A stretch of 64,000 nucleotides of DNA, taken from positions 1 to 64,000 of the forward strand of contig JAYRYZ010000027.1 in assembly GCA_041916775.1 (NCBI GenBank). The letters run 5' to 3'. The position numbers and the translations under genes are program-made. Position 1 is the stretch's first letter. Each line of letters starts with the position of its first letter. Positions 18,409 to 30,402 of this stretch are shown here, piece after piece. This stretch comes from UBA2357 sp041916775 (GTDB taxonomy: Bacteria; Pseudomonadota; Gammaproteobacteria; Burkholderiales; Rhodocyclaceae). The notes below the pieces were generated by a model. It made no database searches, was not told the origin of the DNA, and saw only the letters and a list, made by a program, of their open reading frames with translations.

Positions 18409-19632
18409 TCACGCCACCGGCACCACCTCGTTCCGCTTCGGGAGACCCATCGGATGCGCGAAACCGAGCTGCGCTGCAGTTCGGAACTGCACTGCGGCAT
18501 CCGCCGGGCGACCCAACTGCTCGAACAACTCGCCGAGCGCGAGGTGCGCATCGGCGGCAGGCGCGATCCGTAACGACTGCTCGAGATAGGTTTGCGCCTT
18601 GCCCCAGATCTGCGCCGCCATGCACTGCCGGCCAAGCGAATAGAGCAGCCCCGCATCATCCGGTCGCGCCGCCAGCCAGCGCTCGGCACACGCGAGGGCA
18701 TCCACCGCCTCGTCGCCTGTGCCGGAGCACAACACGTAGTCGCGCGCGAGCGCCGTATCCCAGTTCGCTTCCAGCAGCCGCTCCACCGCGCGGCGTGCCA
18801 CCGCAGCCTGGCTGCTCGCGGCGAGCACGCGTACCGCACCGTGAACCAGCGCCGCATCGGCCAGATCCTCCTTTCCGAATGCGCGCCACACCGCAAGTTG
18901 CTTCGCCGGATCGCCCGCTGCAGCGCGCAGCGCACCTATCCTCACCTCTCGCAGCACCGGCCGCGCCTGCTCGGGGCTCATGCCCTTGGAATGTACGAGT
19001 CGCGCCACGAGATCGCCCGCGTCTTCCCAACGCGCCTGCGCACGCGCGACATCGAGCGCGAGGCGCAGCGCAGCGACGTTCTTTTGCTGCCCCTCGCCGA
19101 GCGACTGCAACGCGCGCTCTGCCTCGACGAGATCGCCGGATTCGATCGCGAGTTCGGCGCTGGTGAGCAGCCCCGCGACCTGCCCCTCACCCGACTCTGC
19201 GGCACGTCCCATCCATTCGCGGTAGCGGGGCTCGTCATGCATCGCATGCGCGGCACGTGCAGCCACCAACGCCGCCACCTGCGAACCGCCGCCCGAGGCG
19301 TGCGCAACCTTCGCAAGCTTCAGGGCCTCTCCGAAGCGTCCCTCGAAGAGCGCCTCGACTGCGTCGCGCATCGAGCGGAACGCCTTGTCCTGCTGGCGAC
19401 GCGCGCGGAACATCCCGACCCGGCCGGGTAGATCGACCGCTCGCGAGATGATGCGCGTGGTGAAATACACCGCAAAGAAGCCGAACAGCAGCAGCACGAT
19501 CAGCAGGTTCAGCGAGATCTGCGCACGCCAGGGCGGGAACACCACCAGCACGTAGCCATTGTTGGCATCCGCCAGCATCGCGACGCCAACCGCAACCGCA
19601 AAAATCGCGATGATCCAGAGCAATGCACGCAT
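18409..19632 (-). CDS. hemY: heme biosynthesis-associated TPR protein HemY
   Basis: The 407-residue inner-membrane protein has two N-terminal transmembrane segments (LLWIIAIFAVAVGVAML and NLLIVLLLFGFFAVYF), followed by helical TPR-like repeats (about 85-390). This is the proteobacterial HemY_N family, not the Gram-positive protoporphyrinogen oxidase of the same name. It is last in hemC-hemD-hemX-hemY, 9 bp after hemX, and is thought to organise late heme enzymes. Confidence 0.9.
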   Translation of the reverse strand: MRALLWIIAIFAVAVGVAMLADANNGYVLVVFPPWRAQISLNLLIVLLLFGFFAVYFTTRIISRAVDLPGRVGMFRARRQQDKAFRSMRDAVEALFEGRFGEALKLAKVAHASGGGSQVAALVAARAAHAMHDEPRYREWMGRAAESGEGQVAGLLTSAELAIESGDLVEAERALQSLGEGQQKNVAALRLALDVARAQARWEDAGDLVARLVHSKGMSPEQARPVLREVRIGALRAAAGDPAKQLAVWRAFGKEDLADAALVHGAVRVLAASSQAAVARRAVERLLEANWDTALARDYVLCSGTGDEAVDALACAERWLAARPDDAGLLYSLGRQCMAAQIWGKAQTYLEQSLRIAPAADAHLALGELFEQLGRPADAAVQFRTAAQLGFAHPMGLPKRNEVVPVA

Positions 19633-19641
19633 GTTCTGTCC

Positions 19642-20967
19642 TCAGCGAGCGCCGTCGGCGGGCGCCGCAGCGGCGGGCTCGGCGCTGGTCTGTGCCGCGG
19701 GCGCCGCCTCCGTCGTGGTCTCGGACGCCCCGCCAATCACTGGCGCCGCCTGCGACGCCGGGCGGGCCTGGAGGATGCGCAGCGCAGCAAAGGTCTCCTC
19801 CAGCGTGGGCGCGCTCGCGCCCACGCTCAGCTTCTCGAGCTCGCCCAGTTCGGCGATCGCGCGCACCACGCCATCGTCACGCGGATCGAAGAAGCGTTCC
19901 ATCCACTTGCGCGCCTGCGAGAGGTCTGAGGCGTACGTGCTGCCATCACGCGCCATCAGCGCCAGCCGGGCGGTGAGGAGGCGAATCTTCACATGCTCGC
20001 GCAGGAAGGTACTCTGCGCTGGCGCGAGCAACGCCGGGTCGGCACGGTCGAGGCGCTCCAGCCGCACCATGGTACGTACTTCATCCCACACATCGGCAGC
20101 GAGCATCTGCAAGTAGTGGAGAGATTGATCGACCACACCATCGGAGGGCGCCTCCGGCACCGGCGCGGACTCAGCGCCGATGGCGGCTGACTTGTCGAGC
20201 TCGAAGCCAAATGCGAGCGGCAGCCCATCAACCTTCTCGAGCAGCAGCTCGATCTTCAGCGCGAGCCCGGAGACATCCACCCGCGGATGCGCACGCACTG
20301 CATCGATGTCCTTTATCAGCGCGCGCCGCAGTGCCTGCAGGTGGGCCTGATCCGGCCCCGCGAGGCGCGACTCGGCGCCCTCCAGTGCGATCAGAGCGGA
20401 TTCGAAGTTGCCTGCCAGTTGCAGCTGCTGGGCTGCGATGTTGATGGCTTGCTCGATCTCTGCGAGCAGCTGGTCGCTGCGAGAGCGGGAGTACTCCTGG
20501 TACAGGGCCTCGAGCGCGGCGGCCTGCCCTTCGGTGGCCGCGACCTTGGCGTCGAGCACGCCCAGGCGCGACTGGATCGCGCCGATCGTTTCCTGCGCCT
20601 GGCGCGACACTCCACGCACCTCGGCGACCCCCACGTCGGCACCGTTCAGCCGCTCGGCCAGCTCACCACGCAGCTCGCGCGCAGCGAGCCGCTGCTCGAA
20701 CACCTGCCAGCCCGCAGCCGCCGCAATCACGAGTGCCAGGACGGATAGCACCAGCGGAGCCCGACTGGGTTTCAGCTGGGGTGGCGGTTCGCCTGCGCGC
20801 TCGGTAGGCTGCGACGCAGGCGGCATGGCCGACGACGCAGCGCTGCCGGGCCCGTCGTCGCCCGGAATGACACCGGCGTCGGGACGCAGCTCCGCACTGG
20901 AACCTTCGGTCTCGACCGCCTTGCTGGATACGGGCGCTTGCGTGAGCGCGGGGATTTCCTTGTTCAT
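19642..20967 (-). CDS. hemX: HemX family membrane protein
   Basis: The 441-residue protein has a low-complexity Pro/Ser/Ala-rich cytoplasmic N-terminus (about 1-70), one transmembrane helix (LVLSVLALVIAAAAGWQVF) and a long helical, coiled-coil-rich periplasmic domain. An acidic, Ala-rich tail ends it. It matches the HemX family, often labelled uroporphyrinogen-III methyltransferase although no SAM-binding motif is visible. The ATG at 20967 follows the hemD stop by 10 bp; a longer reading frame overlaps hemD. Confidence 0.85.
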   Translation of the reverse strand: MNKEIPALTQAPVSSKAVETEGSSAELRPDAGVIPGDDGPGSAASSAMPPASQPTERAGEPPPQLKPSRAPLVLSVLALVIAAAAGWQVFEQRLAARELRGELAERLNGADVGVAEVRGVSRQAQETIGAIQSRLGVLDAKVAATEGQAAALEALYQEYSRSRSDQLLAEIEQAINIAAQQLQLAGNFESALIALEGAESRLAGPDQAHLQALRRALIKDIDAVRAHPRVDVSGLALKIELLLEKVDGLPLAFGFELDKSAAIGAESAPVPEAPSDGVVDQSLHYLQMLAADVWDEVRTMVRLERLDRADPALLAPAQSTFLREHVKIRLLTARLALMARDGSTYASDLSQARKWMERFFDPRDDGVVRAIAELGELEKLSVGASAPTLEETFAALRILQARPASQAAPVIGGASETTTEAAPAAQTSAEPAAAAPADGAR

Positions 20968-20977
20968 GTGCGGGAGT

Positions 20978-21757
20978 TTAACCGAGAGTGCCGGGAAGTT
21001 GCGATTCCAGCGCATGGACGATGGCCATGTCGCCGGGGTCGGTCTGCACCACGCGGGCAAAGCCCGCTTCACGCGCGAGCGCCGCGATCCGCGGGTGAGA
21101 TGCGAAGACCGGTACGTCACGAAAACGGCTGAGTCCGGACGCGCCGAGCAGCGCCAGAATGTGCTCAACCGCCTCGCTGCTGGTGAGCGTGACCGCGTGC
21201 AGCGCGCGGCTGTCCAGCCATGCGAGCAGCGGCGCAGGGCCGCCGCCGGGCGGACTGCGTCGGTAACAGGCGACGTACTCGACCCGAGCTCCGCGCGCGC
21301 GCAGCGTCTCGCCGAGGAGTGCGCGGCCGCCGTCGCCACGAAAGATCACAATTCCGCGACCGGATACCGCGCCAGTCTGGAACGCAGGCAGGTCCAGCAC
21401 CGCCTCGCTGTCGAAGCCGGTGTCGGGCGCAATCACCGCGTCGAAGCCCCAGCGGCGCAACGCAGCCTCGCTACCCTTGCCGACCGTCGCCACCCGCAGG
21501 TGCCCCGGCCACGCGCCCGCCTCACGCAGTACCGGCATCGCCCGATCCACCGCGTTCGCGCTGACAAAGAAGGCAAGATCGAAGTCTGCGAGCCGCGTCG
21601 CGACATTGGCCAAAGGGGCGGGATCCGCTGGCGGACGGATCTCGATCAGCGGGAAGGACAAGGGCACGCCGCCGCGCGCACGGATGGCCTCGCACAAGCC
21701 CTGGGCCTGAGCTGCCGGCCGCGTGACGAGGATGCCGAGGCCTGACAGGGAAGCCAT
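20978..21757 (-). CDS. hemD: uroporphyrinogen-III synthase HemD
   Basis: The 259-residue enzyme cyclises hydroxymethylbilane with D-ring inversion. The family is poorly conserved. Recognition rests on the start LGILVTRPAAQAQGL, the motif FVSANAVDRAMPVL, VTLTSSEAVEHIL in the second domain, and its place directly after hemC (12-bp gap). Confidence 0.92.
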   Translation of the reverse strand: MASLSGLGILVTRPAAQAQGLCEAIRARGGVPLSFPLIEIRPPADPAPLANVATRLADFDLAFFVSANAVDRAMPVLREAGAWPGHLRVATVGKGSEAALRRWGFDAVIAPDTGFDSEAVLDLPAFQTGAVSGRGIVIFRGDGGRALLGETLRARGARVEYVACYRRSPPGGGPAPLLAWLDSRALHAVTLTSSEAVEHILALLGASGLSRFRDVPVFASHPRIAALAREAGFARVVQTDPGDMAIVHALESQLPGTLG

Positions 21758-21769
21758 GCGGCGGCGCCG

Positions 21770-22717
21770 TCAGCCGAGCTCGGCGAGAATGTCTGCGGCG
21801 CCTTGGTCGCGCAGCGCGGTGGCGAGCGCATCGCCGAGTGCCTCGGGCGCATCCATCGCCCCGCTGAGCTCGGCAGACACCATGCGGCTGCCGTCGGGCA
21901 GCGCGACGAAGCCGCGCAACCACAGCACACCATCGCGCACCACGCCGTAGGCGCCCAGCGGCACCTCGCAGCTACCGGCGAGGGCACGCGACACCGCGCG
22001 TTCGGCGAGCACGCACGCGGCGGTCTCGGTGTCGTGCAGCGGCGCGAGCCAGGCGGCGACGTCTTCACGCGCGGAGAGGCACTCGATGCCGAGCGCGCCC
22101 TGCCCGGCCGCCGGCAACGACACCTCCGCCGGCAGCACCGCGCGGATGCGCGACGCGAGCCCGAGGCGCTTCAGGCCAGCCGCGGCGAGGATGATTGCGT
22201 CGTACTGTCCTTCGTCGAGCTTGCGCAAACGCGTGTCGAGGTTGCCGCGCAGGCTGGTCACGCCGAGATAGGGATAGCGGATGTGCAGCTGCGACTCACG
22301 CCGCAGCGAGGAGGTGCCGACCACGGAGCCCGGCGGCATGTCGTCGAGGCTGTCGTAGCGGTTGGAGACGAAGGCGTCGAAGGGCGCCTCGCGCGCCGAG
22401 ATCGTCGCGAGGCGGAAGGCCGGGTCGAGATGCATCGGCACGTCCTTCATCGAGTGCACCGCGATGTCGGCACGCCCATCGAGCAGCGCGGTCTCGAGCT
22501 CCTTGACGAACAGCCCCTTGCCGCCCACCTTCGCAAGCGGTCGGTCGAGGATCTGGTCGCCGCGCGTCGTCATGCCGAGGAGCGCGACGGTGCAATCCGG
22601 ATAGAGCGCCTCGAGGCGCGCCTTGACGTGCTCCGCCTGCCAGAGCGCGAGGCGGCTCTCGCGGGTGGCGATGACGATGCGTTGCGGGGCGGAGGCAGGA
22701 GCGGTGGTCTGGGTCAC
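21770..22717 (-). CDS. hemC: porphobilinogen deaminase HemC
   Basis: The 315-residue enzyme polymerises four porphobilinogens into hydroxymethylbilane. It shows IVIATRESRLALWQAEHVK, GTSSLRRESQL, and the dipyrromethane-cofactor cysteine in LAGSCEVPLGA. The GTG at 22717 is preferred. The upstream ATG at 22792 would overlap a TAGAAT -10-like hexamer (22791-22796, minus strand) and add 25 non-family residues. It heads the leftward hemC-D-X-Y operon and is divergent from ppc. Confidence 0.9.
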   Translation of the reverse strand: MTQTTAPASAPQRIVIATRESRLALWQAEHVKARLEALYPDCTVALLGMTTRGDQILDRPLAKVGGKGLFVKELETALLDGRADIAVHSMKDVPMHLDPAFRLATISAREAPFDAFVSNRYDSLDDMPPGSVVGTSSLRRESQLHIRYPYLGVTSLRGNLDTRLRKLDEGQYDAIILAAAGLKRLGLASRIRAVLPAEVSLPAAGQGALGIECLSAREDVAAWLAPLHDTETAACVLAERAVSRALAGSCEVPLGAYGVVRDGVLWLRGFVALPDGSRMVSAELSGAMDAPEALGDALATALRDQGAADILAELG

Positions 22718-22928
22718 GGCGATTGAACTCTGGACGGCATTGCGATGGAAGCGGGCGACCGCGCAAGGCGGCGGGCGTTTTTCGGCCGGCATTCTAGCAT
22801 GGGCCCGGACACCGGCCGGGCGGCGGGCATCCGGCGCGAACTTCGGTTAAAGTCTTGCGCACTGCCGCATGCCGGCTCGCCCATACCAATACTACAAACC
22901 ACCCTATCCCACTTTTTCGGACCACAAC

Positions 22929-25676
<2,748 letters not shown>

Positions 25677-25689
25677 GGGCAGCCACGGA

Positions 25690-25724
25690 GGTGCATGCAA
25701 GTGGCTCGACCGCGCGCATGCACC
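25690..25724. terminator. hairpin between convergent ppc and algR
   Basis: GGTGCATGC (25690-25698) pairs with GCATGCACC (25716-25724) in the 64-bp gap between the facing ppc and algR stops. There is no T run, so its strength as a terminator is uncertain. Confidence 0.55.
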
Positions 25725-25740
25725 GCAACGTGCGCTCCGA

Positions 25741-26502
25741 TCAGAGACCCAGCGCCTGCTTCAGCACCGGCCACTGGCGGCGGCTTACCGGCAGGCGGGC
25801 GTCGGTGCCGCGTACCAGGATCACCCAGTGGCCTTCGCCGTCCTCCTCGTTGTCGCGCTCGACGCCGGCCACCGCGCCGCGCGCGACGAGGCAGCTGCGG
25901 TGTACGCGCAGGAAGCGCTCGGGGAACTCCTGCTCGATCTGCACCAGCGATTCATCCAGCAGGTACTCACGCTCGGCGGTGGTGGCGGTGACGTACTTCT
26001 GCTCGGCGCGCAGGTAGAGCACATCCACCACCGGTAAAAGCAGGATGCGGCCGCGCTCGGTCACGCTGAAATGCTGGCGCGCCCCCGGCGCGAGCGAGGC
26101 GAGCTGCGCATCCGCCGCGGGCAGGCGGGCGCGGGCGCGGGCCAGCGCTTCTGCGAGGCGTTCCGCGCGCACCGGCTTCAGCAGGTAATCGGCCGCGGCG
26201 AGTTCGAAGGCGGAGACCGCGTATTCGTCATAGGCGGTGGTGAAGATGGTGGCCGGCGGTGGCTGCAGTCGCGCGAGGTGGCGGGCGAGCTCCACACCAT
26301 CCATCGCCGGCATACGGATGTCGGCGAGCACCACGTCGGCAGGGCGGGATTCGAGCAGGCGCAGCGCCTCGAGCCCGTTGGTGGCCATGCCGACGATCTC
26401 GTTGGGCTGGATCTCGGCGATGTCGGCCAGCAGATGGCGCATGCGCATGCGTGCCGGCGCCTCGTCGTCCACGACCATAATCCGCAAAGGCGTGGGGTTC
26501 AT
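25741..26502 (-). CDS. algR: LytTR-type response regulator, AlgR-like
   Basis: The 253-residue protein has a receiver domain (about 7-125) with phosphoacceptor Asp61 in VVLADIRMPAMDG, and a LytTR DNA-binding domain (about 145-250) containing the motif RFLRVHRSCLVA. The partner kinase gene lies directly upstream and overlaps by 4 bp. In pseudomonads AlgR/AlgZ, next to argH and hemC as here, controls alginate and type IV pili. The gene order supports the name, but the regulon is not visible here. Confidence 0.85.
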   Translation of the reverse strand: MNPTPLRIMVVDDEAPARMRMRHLLADIAEIQPNEIVGMATNGLEALRLLESRPADVVLADIRMPAMDGVELARHLARLQPPPATIFTTAYDEYAVSAFELAAADYLLKPVRAERLAEALARARARLPAADAQLASLAPGARQHFSVTERGRILLLPVVDVLYLRAEQKYVTATTAEREYLLDESLVQIEQEFPERFLRVHRSCLVARGAVAGVERDNEEDGEGHWVILVRGTDARLPVSRRQWPVLKQALGL

Positions 26503-27521
26503 GCTGACTTCCTCCTGTAGGGCAAACGGATCGTGACCCGGTAGCGACCGCCACGCGCGGATTTGTCGAGTCGCGCGTCCAGATCGAAGAACAGCATCAG
26601 GCGCTCGCGGATGTTGTCGAGCGCCATTCGGTTGCCGACGTGATGACGCTGCGCTTCGTCCTCGAGCAACGGATTATCCACCGACAGGACGAGTTCGGAC
26701 CCGCGCCGCCGGCCCTCGACGACGATCTCTCCGGGTGAGCCTGCCGGCTCCACCCCATGGTAGACCGCGTTCTCTAGCAACGGCTGCAACAGCAAGGGCG
26801 GCACGAGCGCGTCGCGCGGGCAGCCTTCGAGGTGCCAGCGAACCTGCAAGCGCTCACCCAGCCGGAGCTGTTCGAGATCGAGATAGCGCTCGCACAGCCG
26901 AATCTCGTCGGCCAGCGGCATCAGCTCGCGGTTGTCCCGCATCAGCACGCGAAAGAGCTCGGCAAGCTCCTCCAGCGCACGCTCGGCACGACGGGGATCG
27001 TCGCGCATCACACCGAGCACGCCGTTGAGCGCGTTGAAGAGGAAGTGCGGCCGGATGCGTGAGGTCAGGGCCAACAGCCGCGCTTCCGCGAGCGCCGGAG
27101 AGAGCCGCTGGCTGCGATGCAGGAGGTAGGCGATCGCGATCAGGGTGACGCCGACCGCCCAGGCGATGCGCCGCCACATCGCGACGGGGTCCGCGCCACC
27201 GAACGAGACATAGACCGTGGTCGCCACCATGCTGGCGGCAACCACCAGCACCCCGCGCCAGCCTCTTGGCGACAGGCGGGCGAGGAAAGGCTGCGCCAGG
27301 TAAAGCAGAAGGATCATCACCAGCAGCGGCAGCTCGAGCTCGCCCGCAAAGGCAAGCAAGGCATCCGTGAGCAGCGCAGGGTCGTGCTGCTGGATCAACA
27401 CCGTCAGCACGCCACAGAAATTGACGAGCAGGAGCACGCGCAGCAGTACCCCGAGATTGCGAAAATCGGGCAGCGTCCGGTGCAGGACGGGGGGGGTGTG
27501 CTTTTGCTTTATACTTTCCAT
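26499..27521 (-). CDS. algZ: sensor histidine kinase of the AlgZ/LytS type
   Basis: The 340-residue protein has four predicted transmembrane segments (about 25-135). A His_kinase domain follows, with phospho-acceptor His159 in IRPHFLFNALN, and then an HATPase domain (LLLQPLLENAVYHGV as N-box). It lacks an extracytoplasmic sensor domain of any size. The ATG at 27521 is preferred to the GTG at 27545. It is divergent from argH and cotranscribed with algR. Confidence 0.85.
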   Translation of the reverse strand: MESIKQKHTPPVLHRTLPDFRNLGVLLRVLLLVNFCGVLTVLIQQHDPALLTDALLAFAGELELPLLVMILLLYLAQPFLARLSPRGWRGVLVVAASMVATTVYVSFGGADPVAMWRRIAWAVGVTLIAIAYLLHRSQRLSPALAEARLLALTSRIRPHFLFNALNGVLGVMRDDPRRAERALEELAELFRVLMRDNRELMPLADEIRLCERYLDLEQLRLGERLQVRWHLEGCPRDALVPPLLLQPLLENAVYHGVEPAGSPGEIVVEGRRRGSELVLSVDNPLLEDEAQRHHVGNRMALDNIRERLMLFFDLDARLDKSARGGRYRVTIRLPYRRKSA

Positions 27522-27586
27522 TCGATTCCACGGGGCGCCAGCCACGCGCGGGCTGCGCCACTGCCTCAGGCACGCGCAACGATACC

Positions 27587-28984
27587 ATGACAGACAACTT
27601 GAATTCCCACGCCAGCAAGACCTGGTCGGCCCGCTTCTCCGAACCGGTCTCGGACCTCGTCAAACGTTATACCGCTTCGGTCTTCTTCGACCAGCGCATG
27701 GCCGCACAGGACATCCGCGGCTCGCTCGCCCATGCGCGCATGCTCGCATCGCGCGCGATCATCTCCGCCGACGACCTCGCCCGCATCGAATCCGGGCTCG
27801 CTCAGATCCAGGGCGAGATCGAGCGCAGCGAGTTCCAGTGGAGCCTCGACGACGAGGATGTACACCTCAACATCGAGAAGCGCCTCACCGCGCTGGTGGG
27901 TGATGCCGGCAAGCGTCTGCACACCGGGCGCAGCCGTAACGACCAGGTGGCGACCGACATCCGTCTGTGGCTGCGCGACGCGATCGACCAGATCCTCTCC
28001 CTGATCGACAGCTTCCAGCGCAACCTGCTGGATGTCGCCGAGCAACATGCGGCCACGCCGATGCCCGGCTTCACCCACCTGCAGGTGGCCCAGCCGGTCA
28101 CCTTCGGCCACCACCTGATGGCCTATTTCGAGATGACCCGCCGCGACGCCGAACGCTTCCGCGACGCGCGCCGCCGGGTGAACCGCCTGCCGCTCGGCAG
28201 CGCCGCGCTCGCTGGCACCAGTTACCCGATCGACCGCGCCTTCGTCGCGCGCGAGTTGGGCTTCGACGAGGTATGTGCCAACTCGCTCGACGCGGTGAGC
28301 GACCGCGACTTCGCGATCGAATTCTGCGCCGCCTCGTCGCTGCTGATGATGCATCTGTCGCGCCTGTCGGAAGAGCTGATTCTGTGGATGAGCCCGCGCT
28401 TCGGCTTCATCGACCTCGCCGACCGCTTCTGCACCGGCTCCAGCATCATGCCGCAGAAGAAGAACCCGGACGTGCCCGAACTCGTGCGCGGCAAGACGGG
28501 CCGCGTGAACGGCAGCCTGATCGCGCTGCTGACGCTGATGAAGGGCCAGCCGCTGGCCTACAACAAGGACAACCAGGAAGACAAGGAGCCGCTCTTCGAC
28601 ACCGCCGACACGGTGATCGACACCCTGCGCATCTACGCAGACATGATCACCGGCATCCGCGTCAAGGCCGACGCAATGCGCGGCGCGCTGAGCCAGGGCT
28701 ATGCCACCGCGACCGACCTCGCCGACTACCTGGTGAAGCGCGGCCTGCCCTTCCGCGATGCGCACGAGGTGGTGGCTGCCGCGGTGCGTGCGGCGGAAAC
28801 GCGTGGCTGCGACCTGCCCGATTTCAGCCTTGCCGAACTGCAGGCCTTCTCGCCGCTGATCGGCGACGACGTGTTCGCGGTGCTGACGGTGGACGGCTCG
28901 CTCGCGTCTCGCGCCCATGTGGGTGGCACCGCGCCGGAGCAGGTGCGCGCGGCAATCGCCACCGCCCGCGCGCAGCTGGGCTAG
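27587..28984 (+). CDS. argH: argininosuccinate lyase
   Basis: The 465-residue enzyme splits argininosuccinate into arginine and fumarate. It shows SRNDQVATDIRLWLR, the TPMPGFTHLQVAQPV segment and the fumarase-superfamily signature GSSIMPQKKNPD. Length is normal. The kinase gene at 28996 begins 11 bp later, so the two may share a transcript. Confidence 0.96.
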   Translation: MTDNLNSHASKTWSARFSEPVSDLVKRYTASVFFDQRMAAQDIRGSLAHARMLASRAIISADDLARIESGLAQIQGEIERSEFQWSLDDEDVHLNIEKRLTALVGDAGKRLHTGRSRNDQVATDIRLWLRDAIDQILSLIDSFQRNLLDVAEQHAATPMPGFTHLQVAQPVTFGHHLMAYFEMTRRDAERFRDARRRVNRLPLGSAALAGTSYPIDRAFVARELGFDEVCANSLDAVSDRDFAIEFCAASSLLMMHLSRLSEELILWMSPRFGFIDLADRFCTGSSIMPQKKNPDVPELVRGKTGRVNGSLIALLTLMKGQPLAYNKDNQEDKEPLFDTADTVIDTLRIYADMITGIRVKADAMRGALSQGYATATDLADYLVKRGLPFRDAHEVVAAAVRAAETRGCDLPDFSLAELQAFSPLIGDDVFAVLTVDGSLASRAHVGGTAPEQVRAAIATARAQLG

Positions 28985-28995
28985 CGAGGCGCACC

Positions 28996-30288
28996 ATGGC
29001 GGAGAGCAGCGGGCGCATCGGCAAGTACGAGATCCGCCGCCAGATCGGCGAGGGGGCGACGAGTTGCGTCTACCTCGCCTACGACCCGTTCACACGGCGT
29101 GAGGTCGCGGTCAAGCAGCTCCACCCGCAGATGCTGCGCGACCCGATCCGCGGTGCCTTGTACCGGCACCTGCTGATGAATGAGGCCTCGCTCGCGGGCA
29201 AGCTGCAGCATCCGCACATCGCGCAGATCTTCGACGCGTCCGTTGGCGACGACGAGGCTTTCGTCGTCATGGAGTACGTGCCGGGCGGCACGCTGGAAGC
29301 CTTCACCCACCCGGACCGGCTGCTGCCGTTCGAGCGTCTGGTGGAGATCGTCTTCAAATGCACCCGCGCGCTCGATTACGCCTTCCATCACGGCATCACC
29401 CACCGCGACATCAAGCCCGCCAACATCCTGCTCGTGTCGCCGGACGGCCAGGACATCAAGCTCTCGGATTTCGGCGCCGCCTACCAGACGGCGACCGACA
29501 CCACCCAGGTCTCCGGGGTCGGTTCGCCGGCCTACATGTCACCGCAACAGGTGCGCGAGATGCCGGTGGACCAGCGCACCGACATCTATTCACTCGGCGT
29601 GGTGATGTACCAGCTGCTCACCGGACACCTGCCCTTCGAGAGCGACAACAACTACAGCCTGATCTACAAGATCGCGCACGAGCTCGCGCCGCTTCCTTCC
29701 GAGCTGCGCCCCGGCGTGCCGCCAGCGCTCGACGCGATCGTGCGCCGCGCGATGGAGCGCGACCTGGAGCGACGCTACCAGGACTGGGCCGAGTTCTCTC
29801 AGGACCTGGCGCGTGCCTTCCGCAGCAACAGCCTCAGCGTCCCGCGCGAAGAGATCGCCGACACCGAGAAGTTCCAGACCCTGCGCGAGCTCGGGTTCTT
29901 CCGCGAGTTCTCGGACGTCGAGATCTGGGAGATTGTCGGCTTCTCTCGCTGGACGCGCGAGCGGCCCGGCACGCTGATCATGAAGGAGGGCGAAGCCGGC
30001 GACCACTTCTGCTTCCTCGCCAGCGGCGAGGCCCGCGTGAAGAAGCGCGGCAAGCTCCTCAACCTGCTCACCAGCGGCGACTGCTTTGGCGAGATGGCGC
30101 TGTTCTCGGCCGGTGGCGGCGTGCGCTCGGCCTCGGTGGAGGCGGTCACGGACGTGAGCGTGGTGCGCATCGGCGCAAAGGCGTTGCAGCGCGCCTCCGA
30201 CACCTGCCGCATGCACTTCTACAAGGCCTTCCTGGAAGTGCTGTCCACCCGGTTGTCGCTCGCCAACGCGCGCATCGCGAACGTCTGA
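28996..30288 (+). CDS. Ser/Thr protein kinase fused to a cyclic-nucleotide-binding domain
   Basis: The 430-residue protein has a Hanks-type kinase domain (about 10-270): glycine loop IGEGATSCVY, Lys40 in VAVKQL, catalytic HRDIKPAN (Asp138) and DFG (Asp158-Gly160). A C-terminal cNMP-binding domain (about 295-415) contains FGEMALFSAGGGVRSAS, which keeps the Glu and Arg that hold the ribose-phosphate. All kinase residues look intact. No transmembrane segment is seen, so it is probably cytoplasmic. The layout suggests control of the kinase by cAMP or cGMP, as in eukaryotic PKG, but with the domain order reversed. Substrates are unknown. Confidence 0.87.
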   Translation: MAESSGRIGKYEIRRQIGEGATSCVYLAYDPFTRREVAVKQLHPQMLRDPIRGALYRHLLMNEASLAGKLQHPHIAQIFDASVGDDEAFVVMEYVPGGTLEAFTHPDRLLPFERLVEIVFKCTRALDYAFHHGITHRDIKPANILLVSPDGQDIKLSDFGAAYQTATDTTQVSGVGSPAYMSPQQVREMPVDQRTDIYSLGVVMYQLLTGHLPFESDNNYSLIYKIAHELAPLPSELRPGVPPALDAIVRRAMERDLERRYQDWAEFSQDLARAFRSNSLSVPREEIADTEKFQTLRELGFFREFSDVEIWEIVGFSRWTRERPGTLIMKEGEAGDHFCFLASGEARVKKRGKLLNLLTSGDCFGEMALFSAGGGVRSASVEAVTDVSVVRIGAKALQRASDTCRMHFYKAFLEVLSTRLSLANARIANV

Positions 30289-30313
30289 TCCCTTGAACAG
30301 CAGCACCTGAAGA

Positions 30314-30345
30314 AATTCGGGCCCACCTTGCGGCGGGCCCGAATT
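30314..30345. terminator. hairpin between convergent kinase and prpE genes
   Basis: AATTCGGGCCC (30314-30324) pairs with GGGCCCGAATT (30335-30345), with a 10-nt loop and a following CTTGTTCG T-rich stretch. It lies between the kinase stop at 30288 and the prpE stop at 30403. Confidence 0.75.
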
Positions 30346-30402
30346 CTTGTTCGTCTCACATCCGGACGCCCGGTACGCCGGGCGCCGGACTGTCGACACC
30401 GA

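Noticed and set aside
22717..22792. HemC start at the upstream ATG (22792)
   Set aside because: That codon overlaps a TAGAAT -10-like hexamer and adds 25 residues not seen in the family.
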